Below, in pieces: positions 35,589-45,188 of a DNA stretch of 64,000 nt. Every line of letters begins with the position of its first letter. The stretch's first letter is position 1. Position numbers and translations under genes: made by a program. Source of the stretch: Glebionis coronaria (lineage: Eukaryota; Streptophyta; Magnoliopsida; Asterales; Asteraceae); assembly GCA_025667525.1 (NCBI GenBank), contig CM046878.1, positions 95,743,237-95,807,236 of the forward strand, written 5' to 3'. The notes under the pieces were generated by a model. That model was not told the origin of the DNA and did not search any database. It worked only from the letters and a program-made list of their open reading frames with translations.

Positions 35589-37176
35589 TGTAGAAATTAG
35601 AAGGGGGGTTGAATAGTTTCTCTTCGATTGGTGACCAAATTAAAATTTCTTTCAATTTGGTTTGTATCAAACCTATCTTTTACTTGAGGCTAAGTTGCAT
35701 AATGATTAGGTTCAATTCAAATGCACTAGCAAAGATAATAGGTAAGTATAATGATAATGAAATAAGTAAAGAGTAAGGAAGGAGACAACCTAGTGGGAAG
35801 ACACCAAGATTTATAGTGGTTCGACAACGAGGCTCTATCATCGTTTCTACTCCACTCCTCGAGTACACCTACTCGAGATTTCCACTATATCCACAAGCTC
35901 CCTTCTCGGCGGAGAAAACCTTACATCGTTGCTTACATTATTTTCCGACACTAAGCTAAATGTCGAGACCTAATCTTTAGCTAGGACCAATCTACACGAC
36001 GTTGCCTACTTCACAATTTAACGACACAAGGCTAGATGTCGGGTTCTAATCTTAAGGTAGAACCAATCTTCACGATGTTGCCTACTTCACCATTTTACGA
36101 CACAAGGCTAGATGTCGAGTTCTAATCGAAAGCTAGAACCAATCTTCACGACTCTTCACTTTGAAGCTAAGTGAGAACTTCACACAACACAACTACTAAT
36201 CACTTTTAAGTTTAGTGAGAACTCACAAGACACAACCACATCACTTTATAGTTTAGTGAGAACTCCTAATCAAATCTATTACAACTCAACTAGACTTATT
36301 CAAGTACACACATGTGGCTTGGATTTACACAACACAAATCCAAGAAAACACATATGCAATGGATGTACACAACAAATCCAAGTATCCACAAATAACTTGG
36401 ATGAACACAACTATTCCAAGTATTCATAAATACATTGGATTGACCTAAAACAAAAAAGGTATCATGATGAATATGACTAGCTCATAGATTCATCTTTATC
36501 ACAACACTAGCGAGTGAGTGATCTTCTCATTGGACAAGGTAAAGGATGGGATCAAGAGGATAATCATATGTAAAGATCCTTAACAATTTAAGTGATCATT
36601 TACTAATGATTATGCTATAGAAAATAGAAAGAGGGCTAAGAAAAACGTCCAAGAGGCTTGCTGGAAAATGGGATTTGACCCACTATTTAAAGGAGACAAA
36701 GTATAACGGATCTATAACGGCTAGCTGTGCGCGGTACCTTATCTCACCCCGCGGTACCATATCGCTAAGGTACCGCGTAGGTACTTAAGGTACCGCCACT
36801 GGACTCCGCTCCGTTTTTTGTCTTTTAGTGGGGTGGGAATATCTGAGGTATTTGAAACCTTCAAAGGATATTCTAACAGCATTTGGAACCATTTTCAAAT
36901 TTTCATTTTCCATTTTAATAAAACATTTTCTAAAAAAGAAAGTTTTTTAAAAAGTCTTTTGTCATATTAACAAAAGTGAGTTTTAAGGATAATCATTTTG
37001 ATGATCACTAAGTATGATTAAGAAAGGTTAGTGATATGATTATTACCTTGATGATAGTGTTAGTTAAATAATTCATTTTATGTTTTACACTAAATGTGTT
37101 GTATGGTTTGTTGTGATCAAAACTAAGAAAGATTAGTTAATACTAATAATGTTTTTAGGCATCACTTGCATTAACA
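35589..37176 (-). repeat. 3' LTR of nested element
   Basis: 1588 bp. It contains three successive tracts of degenerate tandem repeats: about 85-bp units at 35940-36160 (GACACAAGGCTAGATGTCGAG, CACGACGTTGCCTACTTCAC), about 45-bp units at 36165-36265 (TTTAGTGAGAACTC) and units with TTGGAT ... AATCCAAG at 36296-36450. The GGTACC cassette follows at 36731-36797. Confidence 0.92.
36730..36798. repeat. GGTACC inverted cassette in 3' LTR
   Basis: Two direct arms GCGGTACCTTATC (36731) and GCGGTACCATATC (36751) face two inverted arms TAAGGTACCGC (36766, 36786). Perfect 11-bp pairing GCGGTACCTTA/TAAGGTACCGC allows a stable hairpin. Confidence 0.85.
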
Positions 37177-37192
37177 ATCTCCCCCTTTTTGA
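37177..37192 (-). promoter_or_regulatory. Polypurine tract of nested element
   Basis: The minus strand reads CAAAAAGGGGGAGAT directly before the LTR start TGTTAATGC. Confidence 0.8.
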
Positions 37193-37825
37193 TTACGACA
37201 AACGATAAACTCATTTATGTAGAAACACAAAATATGGAATTATTAACTAGTTTATCACTATCATTTCTCCCCCTTTGTCGTAGCAAAAAGGTTAGCACAA
37301 GTCTTTGAGGAACATCGAACTTTGCTAGTGGCTCCCCCTTGGTGGTTGCTCCCCCTTGCTTGGGGCACCAAGTTTGTGAGCTAAGGTGACATGCTACACA
37401 AAGGTTAGTAGAAAGGAAAGAAACACCAATGTATATATGATCACTACCTACTAAGTAACTTGAGAGGGAGAAAGAGAAGAAATCTCAAATTAGAAGTAAG
37501 TATTTTGCTAAGTATGTCCAAAGAGGTAATTGAAAAAATCAAACTTCAATCCAATGAAGATGATAAGCTTGTCAATGGGTTAAAGCTTAGAATTGATGGA
37601 ATCACCCATAAGCAATTGTAAAAATTAACCATGATCAACTCAAAATAGAACAAATGAAAAAGCACATAAATAACACAAAGGTTACATAAAAGGAAAAAAG
37701 ACACAACAAAGAAGATAGTCATACACACAATATGAGTATCTAAAAGCAATAGATATGGAAAATAAACCACTAAGCATAAGCTAGTCTAAAAGTGATATTT
37801 TCCAAGATTGCAAAAAAATAAAAGA

Positions 37826-38371
37826 CTAAAAAGACGACGATGCATCATTCGATGTTTTGTCCACTGGAACGAAAACTTGAATAGGAGGTCGAGTGAGGAG
37901 GAATTTAAGAAAATTTAACTTCTCATACACATGAGCAAGTTCAGTTTGTTGAAATCGACAACAATCACACGAGGATCCATGATGCAACACAAAATCGTTT
38001 GATGGGGGTATGGCATCAAACTTAGGGTTTGGTGGTGGTGGGGTAATGGGTTTGGGAATGTTTTCACAATGCCTTGTGAGGTTTGGAAAGGTTGAAAGGT
38101 CATTGAGTTGAGGGGTGTTGAAGGATTGTGGTGGTGGTGGAACATTTTCTTTAGCTCCGGTGATGGGGTTTATGGTATAAGTCTCATTCCAATACTTGAT
38201 TGGAGAGAAGGTAGGGTTTTTGGGTGGTTTGGACGAAGATGGTTCATTCTTCTTAACCCAAATAGGTCGAACCAAAATTTTCGGTTTCTTTGAAAGCTTG
38301 GATGAGGAAGCTTTGGGTGAGTGGGGTTGTGACAAAGAGATGTCAAGGTTAGGAATGTAGGAGTTAGGCAT
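37826..38371 (-). CDS. ORF3 of nested element: proline-rich protein with HGSSCDCC motif
   Basis: A 181-residue minus-strand frame starting MPNSYIPNLDIS at 38371. The upstream open extension to 38506 is a translated about 29-bp tandem repeat and is more likely leader. The body is basic and proline/serine rich (SSKLSKKPKILVRPIWVKK, ENVPPPPQSF). The C-terminal part holds HGSSCDCCRFQQ followed by a helical, leucine-rich tail (VYEKLNFLKFLLTR). The same HG.SC.CC motif plus helical tail ends ORF2, so the two look like diverged duplicates. I do not recognise the family; a nucleic-acid or metal-binding role for the Cys cluster is only a guess. Confidence 0.6.
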   Translation of the reverse strand: MPNSYIPNLDISLSQPHSPKASSSKLSKKPKILVRPIWVKKNEPSSSKPPKNPTFSPIKYWNETYTINPITGAKENVPPPPQSFNTPQLNDLSTFPNLTRHCENIPKPITPPPPNPKFDAIPPSNDFVLHHGSSCDCCRFQQTELAHVYEKLNFLKFLLTRPPIQVFVPVDKTSNDASSSF

Positions 38372-38516
38372 TGTGAGAGTGTGAGAATGATATCTCAAGG
38401 TTATGTGAGAATAAATTCTCAAGGTTGGGAAGGTGTGAGAATGAAATCTCAAGGTTGTGTGAGAATGAATCCTCAAGGTTGGGAAGGTGTGAGAATGAAA
38501 TCTCAAGGTTGGGGTA
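38370..38516 (-). repeat. Minisatellite of about 29-bp units in the leader of ORF3
   Basis: Five degenerate units of type GTGAGAATGAAATCTCAAGGTTGGGAAG on the plus strand, between the ORF3 start and the cassette at 38664. Confidence 0.8.
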
Positions 38517-38663
38517 TAAGTAAAATGTAAACAAGGTAAGAGTTTGAATACAAAATGTGTAGTGTCAAGGAATGTTTAGTCAATTTGAGTAAACAAGGAA
38601 TCTTGACAGGGTATGGGGTTTTAAAAGTTTTTACCAAAAATTCGTCAAAAGCCACTTACTGTC

Positions 38664-38730
38664 TGCGGTACCTTATAGGGACTGGCGGTTCTATATCGCT
38701 AAGGAACCGCCGGACTTTAAGGAACCGCGT
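38664..38730. repeat. GGTACC-type inverted cassette upstream of ORF3
   Basis: GCGGTACCTTATA (38665), GCGGTTCTATATC (38685), AAGGAACCGCC (38701), TTAAGGAACCGCG (38717): same arm order as in the LTR, with ACC/AACC changes kept paired. Confidence 0.82.
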
Positions 38731-39171
38731 CCAGTGGACTTGAAACCATGTTTTTCCTGGGTTTTGGGAAAAACTAAGACTTTTTCAAAAAGTTGCAAAT
38801 CTTGGAATTTTACCTCTATTAGCACCAAAATATGCTCGGGTTGCATAAAGCAACACATTCACAAAGAATGTCTTGACAAAGGGTGACAAAATAATTTAGA
38901 TATCATTTTGAACCAATTTTAGTCAAGTTTAGGGGTTGTGATAGATTTAGGTTCAATTTTAATTTCAAATTAAAGTTGATTAGTGTGCACAAAAGGATAG
39001 AAACACACAAAGCTAAATCCATAAGTAAACAACATGAAATATTCATTAAGGAAGCAAGTACAAAGACAAATAAAAACTAACTAATACATAGCTAGCTTAA
39101 CATTAAATCTAGATAAGTAGTTTTCTTTGGCTTGGTTTTGTTGAAAACTCTTATTATGAAAACTCCATCAT
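38731..39171. other. Spacer between ORF2 and the ORF3 cassette
   Basis: AT-rich, no coding frame or known motif seen. Confidence 0.5.
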
Positions 39172-39870
39172 TCATCTCCTAGGAGGAGGCATGGAGAACA
39201 AGGCAAGCAAGAACTCTTGCAACCTCCTATGTAGCCCATACATGTCCATCCTAAGGTTATGGATGATGTAGTGGTTGTAAAGACAACATGGACAACTAGG
39301 ACCATGAGTTTGTTGAAACCCATAGTATGGATCACCCAAATGGAGGGAAAGTGGAACACCTAAAATTGAAATGTTTGAGTTGGGTGGAGGTGGAGGAGGC
39401 ATGTTCTCCAAGGGTGATGTGGGTGAAAGTGGAGGCATGTTCCCTAAAGGGGAAATGGGTGAGTGTGGAGGTAAATTCTCCAAGGTTGGTGAAATGGGTG
39501 AGTTGTGAGGGGTAAATGGTGAAGTCACCAAAGTGTTATCAAAGTCATTCACAAAAGGAATGCTTTGGATTGGTTGGGGTTGTGTGGTCACTTCCAAGGG
39601 TGCACTTGGAGTGAAGGGTGAAGAGAGCTCATTCATTCTTGAGTTGAATGAAGAGGAGGTAGAACCAATAGAGTGGTTAGTACCATGGGTGGATGATGTC
39701 TTGCATGGTGCAAGAGGTGGGGAAGGTGATGAAGAAATGAGGATAGGAGCCATCTCATTCTTTGGTGTGTGGAAAGGTGAGGTGTTAGGCTTGGCTACCT
39801 TAATCCTTATTTTGAGTGTTTTCCTTGGGGTGGAGGTCTTGGAAGTGTTTGAGGTTTTGGTACACACCAT
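39172..39870 (-). CDS. ORF2 of nested element: proline/serine-rich protein with HGPSCPCC motif
   Basis: A 232-residue intact minus-strand frame starting MVCTKTSNTSKTSTPRK. The N-terminal 35 residues are basic, the middle is Ser/Pro rich with imperfect repeats (SPISPTLENLPP, SPISPLGNMPP, SPTSPLENMPP). The end has HGPSCPCCLYNHYII and an amphipathic tail (MDMYGLHRRLQEFLLAL). Layout and the HG.SC.CC signature match ORF3. No signal peptide or membrane span. Function unknown; it could be an accessory nucleic-acid-binding protein of the element. Confidence 0.6.
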   Translation of the reverse strand: MVCTKTSNTSKTSTPRKTLKIRIKVAKPNTSPFHTPKNEMAPILISSSPSPPLAPCKTSSTHGTNHSIGSTSSSFNSRMNELSSPFTPSAPLEVTTQPQPIQSIPFVNDFDNTLVTSPFTPHNSPISPTLENLPPHSPISPLGNMPPLSPTSPLENMPPPPPPNSNISILGVPLSLHLGDPYYGFQQTHGPSCPCCLYNHYIIHNLRMDMYGLHRRLQEFLLALFSMPPPRR

Positions 39871-40115
39871 GGTTGATTAGGGTGGTTTAAGGTTTAGGGA
39901 AGTATGTTTGATGTGTGAAGAACATGGCAAACAAGGTGGGTTTAAATGGGTGAGGGGATGATCCAAACTAGTAATGGGTTATAATCATTTTAGGTGAATA
40001 ATGAATTTAGGTAAGCTAGTTTAGGAAATGTGCAGTTTATTATTGAAAATCATGCAAGGTTTACACAGATTTAAGAAAATAGTGTAAAGCAAAGATGTTG
40101 TCGTGCACAGTGACC
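39871..40115. other. Leader of ORF2 between start codon and cassette
   Basis: AT-rich, no motif beyond the cassette next to it. Confidence 0.45.
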
Positions 40116-40185
40116 TGCGGTTCCTTATCTAGGACCAGCGGTACCTTATCGATATGGAACCGCGGGTCGATATGGAACCGCGACC
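40116..40185. repeat. GGTACC-type inverted cassette upstream of ORF2
   Basis: GCGGTTCCTTATC (40117), GCGGTACCTTATC (40138), GATATGGAACCGCG (40151 and 40168). Two direct and two inverted arms as in the LTR cassette. Confidence 0.82.
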
Positions 40186-40470
40186 AGAGGGTTTTCAAAA
40201 AATTTCTCATCCTAGTTTTTTATAAACCCAGATTTTTCCCAAAGGGTTCACACCCAAAGTTAACTACAGATCATAATCTAATAAGCTAACTATCACAAAG
40301 ATGCACAAAGCTATGCAAATCACAAACATGAAGGCATAAGCAACATTTAGGATCAAAATAGATAATAATCCAAACATGTAACATAAGTTAATAAACAACT
40401 AAATCAAAGTGTTAATAAGCAAATGTTTAAGCTGCAAATGATAACCAAACTTTGAAGCAACTCAAAGTCT

Positions 40471-41511
40471 TCACCTCCTTTTCTTGCCTAAATCCTTGAT
40501 CATTTTTCCCAAATACTTGATTCCCTTTCTTGACTCAATCCGGTGTTCATGCAAATCACCTCGGGTTCGAAGATTTTGACGGTAAAGTTCCTCTAAATTG
40601 AGATTACTAGGAACTTCACTAGAGGAATGGTGGGGAGGGGAAGCAATGTCATCTAAACCATCCACGAATGAGTTTGTGGAGTGGTGAGAAGAACTCGAAG
40701 AGTCAATGGGAACACTTGTGCCAATGCCATCACCATCACTTGTTGGCATGTCCATGTCCTCATCATTGAACTCTAGTTGGTCGAATTTACGATAAGATCT
40801 TGTCTTTCTCTTATATACCTCTTGAATAGGTAGCATGACCCGTTTGACCGGTTGAAACTGAGAAAGATCAAGATTTGGAAAATCACGGCCAACCCTTTTA
40901 AAAAGGCGAGTGAGAAGCATTGCGTAAGGGAGGTTTGTTTTAGGCTTGTGAATAGCATAATTGATCCGTTGAGCGATAAAATATGCCAAGTTGTACTTGG
41001 TGTTGGTAAAGATGCAATATAACATATGCACCAAACACGCCGGAACATGATCCCGGTTTCCACCAAGACAAAACACATTTTCCCTAAGAATATTGGTCCA
41101 TTGAACCATATTATCATTAAGGTCGCTCAAGAGAACCTCATGACGTTTCACCGAACGTACCTTAGTATGAAGGCTTCTCTTAACAGGTCGATTACGCTTT
41201 TTAGAGACAATGTCGACAATGAAGTCAAGATCAATTTCCTCATGATCATTTGGAGGACAATTGTAGGATTCAAGGAGAGCACTAAGCTTCCATTTATCCG
41301 TGAAGCGACAAGTTCCTACAAATGGGACATCAAGAATTTGACCAAACACTTCGAGAGAGTATTGAATGAGTTGATCTTTCAAGATGAACCTAACAAATAT
41401 TCCATCATTGTTTTCAATGACGGAGTATGTGCTAAAGAACTCCAATAGGAATCGAGGATAGATGTCTTCCTTAATGTTCAACAAACAACCAAATCCAATG
41501 TTTTCAAACAT
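40471..41511 (-). CDS. ORF1 of nested element: putative plant transposon protein (gag-like?)
   Basis: A 346-residue minus-strand frame with VFGQILDVPFVGTCRFTDKW, then MVQWTNILRENVFCLGG, YCIFTNTKYNLAYFIAQRI and LPYAMLLTRLFKRVG, an acidic/Ser-rich linker and a basic C-terminal end (MIKDLGKKRR). This order resembles the putative plant transposon protein domain (PF20167 as I recall), common in pol-less plant LTR elements. A stop (TAA) lies about 15 codons before the first Met while related text seems to continue upstream (KDIKDYVYIKSMFENIGFG), so the true N-terminus may be lost or spliced. A nucleocapsid-like job is plausible but unproven. Confidence 0.6.
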   Translation of the reverse strand: MFENIGFGCLLNIKEDIYPRFLLEFFSTYSVIENNDGIFVRFILKDQLIQYSLEVFGQILDVPFVGTCRFTDKWKLSALLESYNCPPNDHEEIDLDFIVDIVSKKRNRPVKRSLHTKVRSVKRHEVLLSDLNDNMVQWTNILRENVFCLGGNRDHVPACLVHMLYCIFTNTKYNLAYFIAQRINYAIHKPKTNLPYAMLLTRLFKRVGRDFPNLDLSQFQPVKRVMLPIQEVYKRKTRSYRKFDQLEFNDEDMDMPTSDGDGIGTSVPIDSSSSSHHSTNSFVDGLDDIASPPHHSSSEVPSNLNLEELYRQNLRTRGDLHEHRIESRKGIKYLGKMIKDLGKKRR

Positions 41512-42384
41512 GGACTTGATGTAGACATAATCCTTGATATCTTTTTAGACAACTCTACCCTCATGAAAGCAACGAGATTGAAGAAAGGAAAAAGTATGGG
41601 CAAGGTGAGTTGAGTGACAAAAGTCGGATAGGTTAGGCATATATTGTTTGGTGAGTTGATGATCATTTTGGTATTATGAAGGCATGACTAGTACCTAAAT
41701 AAACACAAGACAATATTTCTCCAATCACTCATATGAAAAATAAAAAAATAAAGATCAAAAAAATAAGAATGTGTTATATCAATTTCTTGACAAACATAGG
41801 ATTGAATCCATAACATTCTCATGTTCACAATGTGTCTATTCCATCATTAACCAAGAACACATGAACTATGTTGGATCAACAATGGATTAGAACATTGGTT
41901 TTTCAAAACAAGGTTTTTAGGTAAGCATTAACAATGCCATTACCTACTTGTTCATGGGTTCATCTCAAATCCATCTTTTAATCAAAAATAATTAATCAAA
42001 CTTTGGATTTGTTCTATAAGTGGGTTTTAGTGAAATCTTAATGAATATCAACCTAAGGAATCATAGTAAAATAACCATTTCAACCCACATTCCTATTAAG
42101 GTTTTAATTCAATTTTAATTTTAAAAATCCCCAATTATGAAAGGATGAACCCTAGAACAAAATAGATGAAATTGAAAGAAAATACTTACAATTAATTGAT
42201 GTTAGATGAAGGATGAGTGAAACCCACAACTTGGAATCAATTAATTTGAGTGATTGAAGGTTTTGGAAGCTTCAACAATGGTGGAAAAACAAGAAAACCG
42301 CCGCTGTGTGTTTTTGGGAGAGAGAGATAGTGGTTTGAAAATAAATAAAATATTCAAACTGGCGCTCTGACAAAACTTACTGCC
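41512..42384 (-). other. Leader region of ORF1 with a possible intron
   Basis: The minus strand shows a perfect donor GTAAGT at about 42189-42184 (in TTAATTGTAAGTATTTTC), preceded by sequence resembling a short exon near 42190-42310, and T-rich sequence toward ORF1. It may be a 5' exon and intron of ORF1; no acceptor is certain. Confidence 0.35.
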
Positions 42385-42442
42385 CACGATACCTTATCGA
42401 TAAGGAACCGCGAGTTTGAGCCGCATAGATAAGGAACCGCCT
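42385..42442. repeat. GGTACC-type inverted cassette upstream of ORF1 (diverged)
   Basis: CACGATACCTTATC (42386), GATAAGGAACCGCG (42399), then GATAAGGAACCGCC (42428). The first direct arm has lost GCGG; the paired core ACCTTATC/GATAAGG remains. Confidence 0.72.
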
Positions 42443-43582
42443 ACAGAGGCAGGTTTTTATCTATGAAAAACGCCAAATTTTGAAAATAAAGTTTTTTTAA
42501 AATACTTAAGATTAAATCATGAGCCTTTTAGAATATCATTGGATCATCATAACACTAATCAATATGCCTTAACGAAGGATTACCAGTTAAATCAAGATCG
42601 AAAAGAATCGAAACGGACAAATGACTACTCGTAGCAAAACGACTAAGTGGAGAGAAGTCAAGGGAAGTGAATCAAGACTAGGACCAATGCTCAAGGGATT
42701 AATGACAATCTTCAAATAGTTGTAACGAAGAGCTTGTGTCATATATAGTGGTTTAAGACGTGCCTTTCCGGCGAAACGTTAAACGGCTTTGGTAATGAAT
42801 GAGCACAAAGCAATTATTCAAGTACAGACTAAGATCACTTTCAATAATAGTCTTAGTCTAAACCAAAATATGAGCAAGGTATTAATTCACTTTCTCTCCC
42901 ACAAAGGGCCTACTAACCGTATGGGTGCAAACCATGGAAATCATGCTTGATACTTTAAGCTTCTACTAACTCACTCTATATCACCATAGTGAGTCAAGTA
43001 TCCAAGTAATGAAGGTTTGAGAGGATAAAGGAAAAGAAGCACAAACCACAAAATAAATGTCAAGGCAAGGATGCCGAGAACAAGCACATAGTCAAGTAAT
43101 GATCAAAAGAATGATCAAAGGGTGTGTGGAAGAACGAAAGCGTACCTTGGCCACAAAGAGCAATCCATGAAGGAATAAGTGCTATGCCCAATCAATGACT
43201 ATGATGAGTACTAAGTCTTCAAGGACTAGTATCATTCCCAATCATCTTGGTATCATCATTCAAAGATGTTAAAGATCAATGAAGATGAGTCTTCTACAAG
43301 TGCAAGTAACTCAATCCACAACCAATTAAGTGATTGATCTTCATGAGTACCTACACAAAGCAAGATGCAAACTAGTAGATACATTTCAAGAGTATATCTA
43401 AAATGCATAAAGGCTACTAATCTTAAGTGGGATGCAATATTATCAATTAAAAGACCTATTTTCAAAGAAAACATAGTTTTGACCAAAGAGAAACTTTAGT
43501 ACAACTAGACCTTCTAATTTGAGGAGACAATGGATCGATCCAAGTTTCAAAGTACAATATACTTCAAAAATCTTGAGTGACC
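42443..43582. other. 5' untranslated region of nested element
   Basis: About 1.1 kb without a supported reading frame between the primer site and the ORF1 cassette. Confidence 0.5.
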
Positions 43583-43597
43583 ATCGCTCTGATACCA
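43583..43597 (-). promoter_or_regulatory. Primer binding site of nested element, initiator-Met tRNA type
   Basis: The minus strand reads TGGTATCAGAGCGAT two bases from the LTR end, a full match to the usual TGGTATCAGAGC site. Confidence 0.9.
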
Positions 43598-43599
43598 AT

Positions 43600-45188
43600 T
43601 GTAGAAACTAGAAGGGGGGTTGAATAGTTTCTCTTCGATTGGTGACCAAATTAAAATTTCTTTCAATTTGGTTTGTATCAAAACTATCTTTTACTTGAGG
43701 CTAAGTTGCATAATGATTAGGTTCAATTAAAATGCACTAGCAAAGATAATAGGTAAGTATAATGATAATGAAATAAGTAAAGAGTAAGGAAGGAGACAAC
43801 CTAGTGGGAAGATACCAAGATTCATAGTGGTTCGACAACGAGGCTCTATCCTCGTTTCTACTCCACTCCTCGAGTAAACCTACTCGAGATTTCTACTATA
43901 TCCACAAGCTCCCTTCTTGGCGGAGAAAACCTTACATCGTTGCTTACATTATTTTCCGACACTAAGCTAAATGTCGAGACCTAATCCTTAGCTAGGACCA
44001 ATCTACACGACGTTGCCTACTTCACAATTTAACAACACAAGGCTAGATGTCGAGTTCTAATCTTAAGGTAGAACCAATCTTCACGACGTTGCCTACTTCA
44101 CCATTTTACGACACAAGGCTAGATGTCGAGTTCTAATCAAAAGCTAGAACCAATCTTCACGACTCTTCACTTTGAAGCTAAGTGCGAACTTCACACAACA
44201 CAACTACTAATCACTTTTAAGTTTAGTGAGAACTCACAAGACACAACCACATCACTTTATAGTTTAGTGAGAACTCCTAATCAAATCTATTACAACTCAA
44301 CTAGACTTATCCAAGTACACACATGTGGCTTGGATTTACACAACACAAATCTAAGCAAACACATATGCAATGGATGTACACAACAAATCCAAGTATCCAC
44401 AAATAACTTGGATGAACACAACTAGTCCAAGTATTCATAAATACATTGGATTGACCTAAAACAAAAAAGGTATCATGATGAATATGACTAGCTCATAGAT
44501 TCATCTTTATCACAACACTAGTGAGTGAGTGATCTTCTCATTAGACAAGGTAAAGGAGGGGATCAAGAGGATAATCATATGTAAACATCCTTAACAATTT
44601 AAGTGATCATTTACTAATGATTATGCTATAGAAAATAGAAAGAGGGCTGAGAAAAATGTCCAAGAGGCTTGCTGGAAAATGAGATTTGACCCACTATTTA
44701 AAGGAGACAAAGTATAACGGATCTATAACGGCTAGCTGTGCGCGGTACCTTATCTCACCCCGCGGTACCATATCGCTAAGGTACCGCGTAGGTAATTAAG
44801 GTACCGCCACTAGACTCCGCTGCATTTTTTATCTTTTAGTGGGGTGGGAATATCTGAGGTATTTGAAACCTTCAAAGGATATTCTAACAGCATTTGGAAT
44901 ATGATTTTCAAATTTTCATTTTCCATTTTAATAAAACATTTTCTAAAAAAGAAAGTTTATTAAAAAGTCTTTTGTCATATTAACAAAAGTGAGTTTTAAG
45001 GATAATCATTTTGATGATCACTAAGTATGATTAAGAAAGGTTAGTGATATGATTATTACCTTGATGATAGTGTTAGTTAAATAATTCATTTTGTGTTTTA
45101 CACTAAATGTGTTGTATGGTTTGTTGTGATCAAAACTAAGAAAGATTAGTTAATACTAATAATATTTTAGGCATCACTTGCATTAACA
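43600..45188 (-). repeat. 5' LTR of nested element
   Basis: 1589-bp partner of 35589-37176 with the same three tandem-repeat tracts (for example 43955-44170). Confidence 0.92.
44742..44809. repeat. GGTACC inverted cassette in 5' LTR
   Basis: Same arms as 36730-36798 with one change in the spacer (GTAATTAAGG). Confidence 0.85.

Larger units (their letters stand above)
35589..45188 (-). mobile_element. Nested non-autonomous LTR element (Maximus/SIRE-like signals) with cassette-separated ORFs
   Basis: LTRs of 1588 and 1589 bp (35589-37176, 43600-45188; TGTAGAAA ... GCATTAACA) with only scattered differences, and a perfect target duplication GTTTT (35584-35588, 45189-45193). Met-tRNA primer site and polypurine tract AAAAAGGGGGAGAT put it on the minus strand; this pair resembles copia Maximus/SIRE elements. 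The 6.4-kb interior has no protease, RT, RNase H or integrase motif. It holds three minus-strand ORFs and three copies of a GGTACC-rich inverted cassette also present in each LTR. It is young compared with its host and needs enzymes in trans. Confidence 0.92.

Noticed and set aside
38372..38506. N-terminal extension of ORF3 with RFHSHTFPTLRI repeats
   Set aside because: It translates a 29-bp minisatellite; the downstream Met at 38371 is the more natural start.
36730..44809. CRISPR-like array from the repeated GGTACC units
   Set aside because: Spacing is 1.4-2.4 kb, copies are internally inverted, and the context is a plant LTR element.
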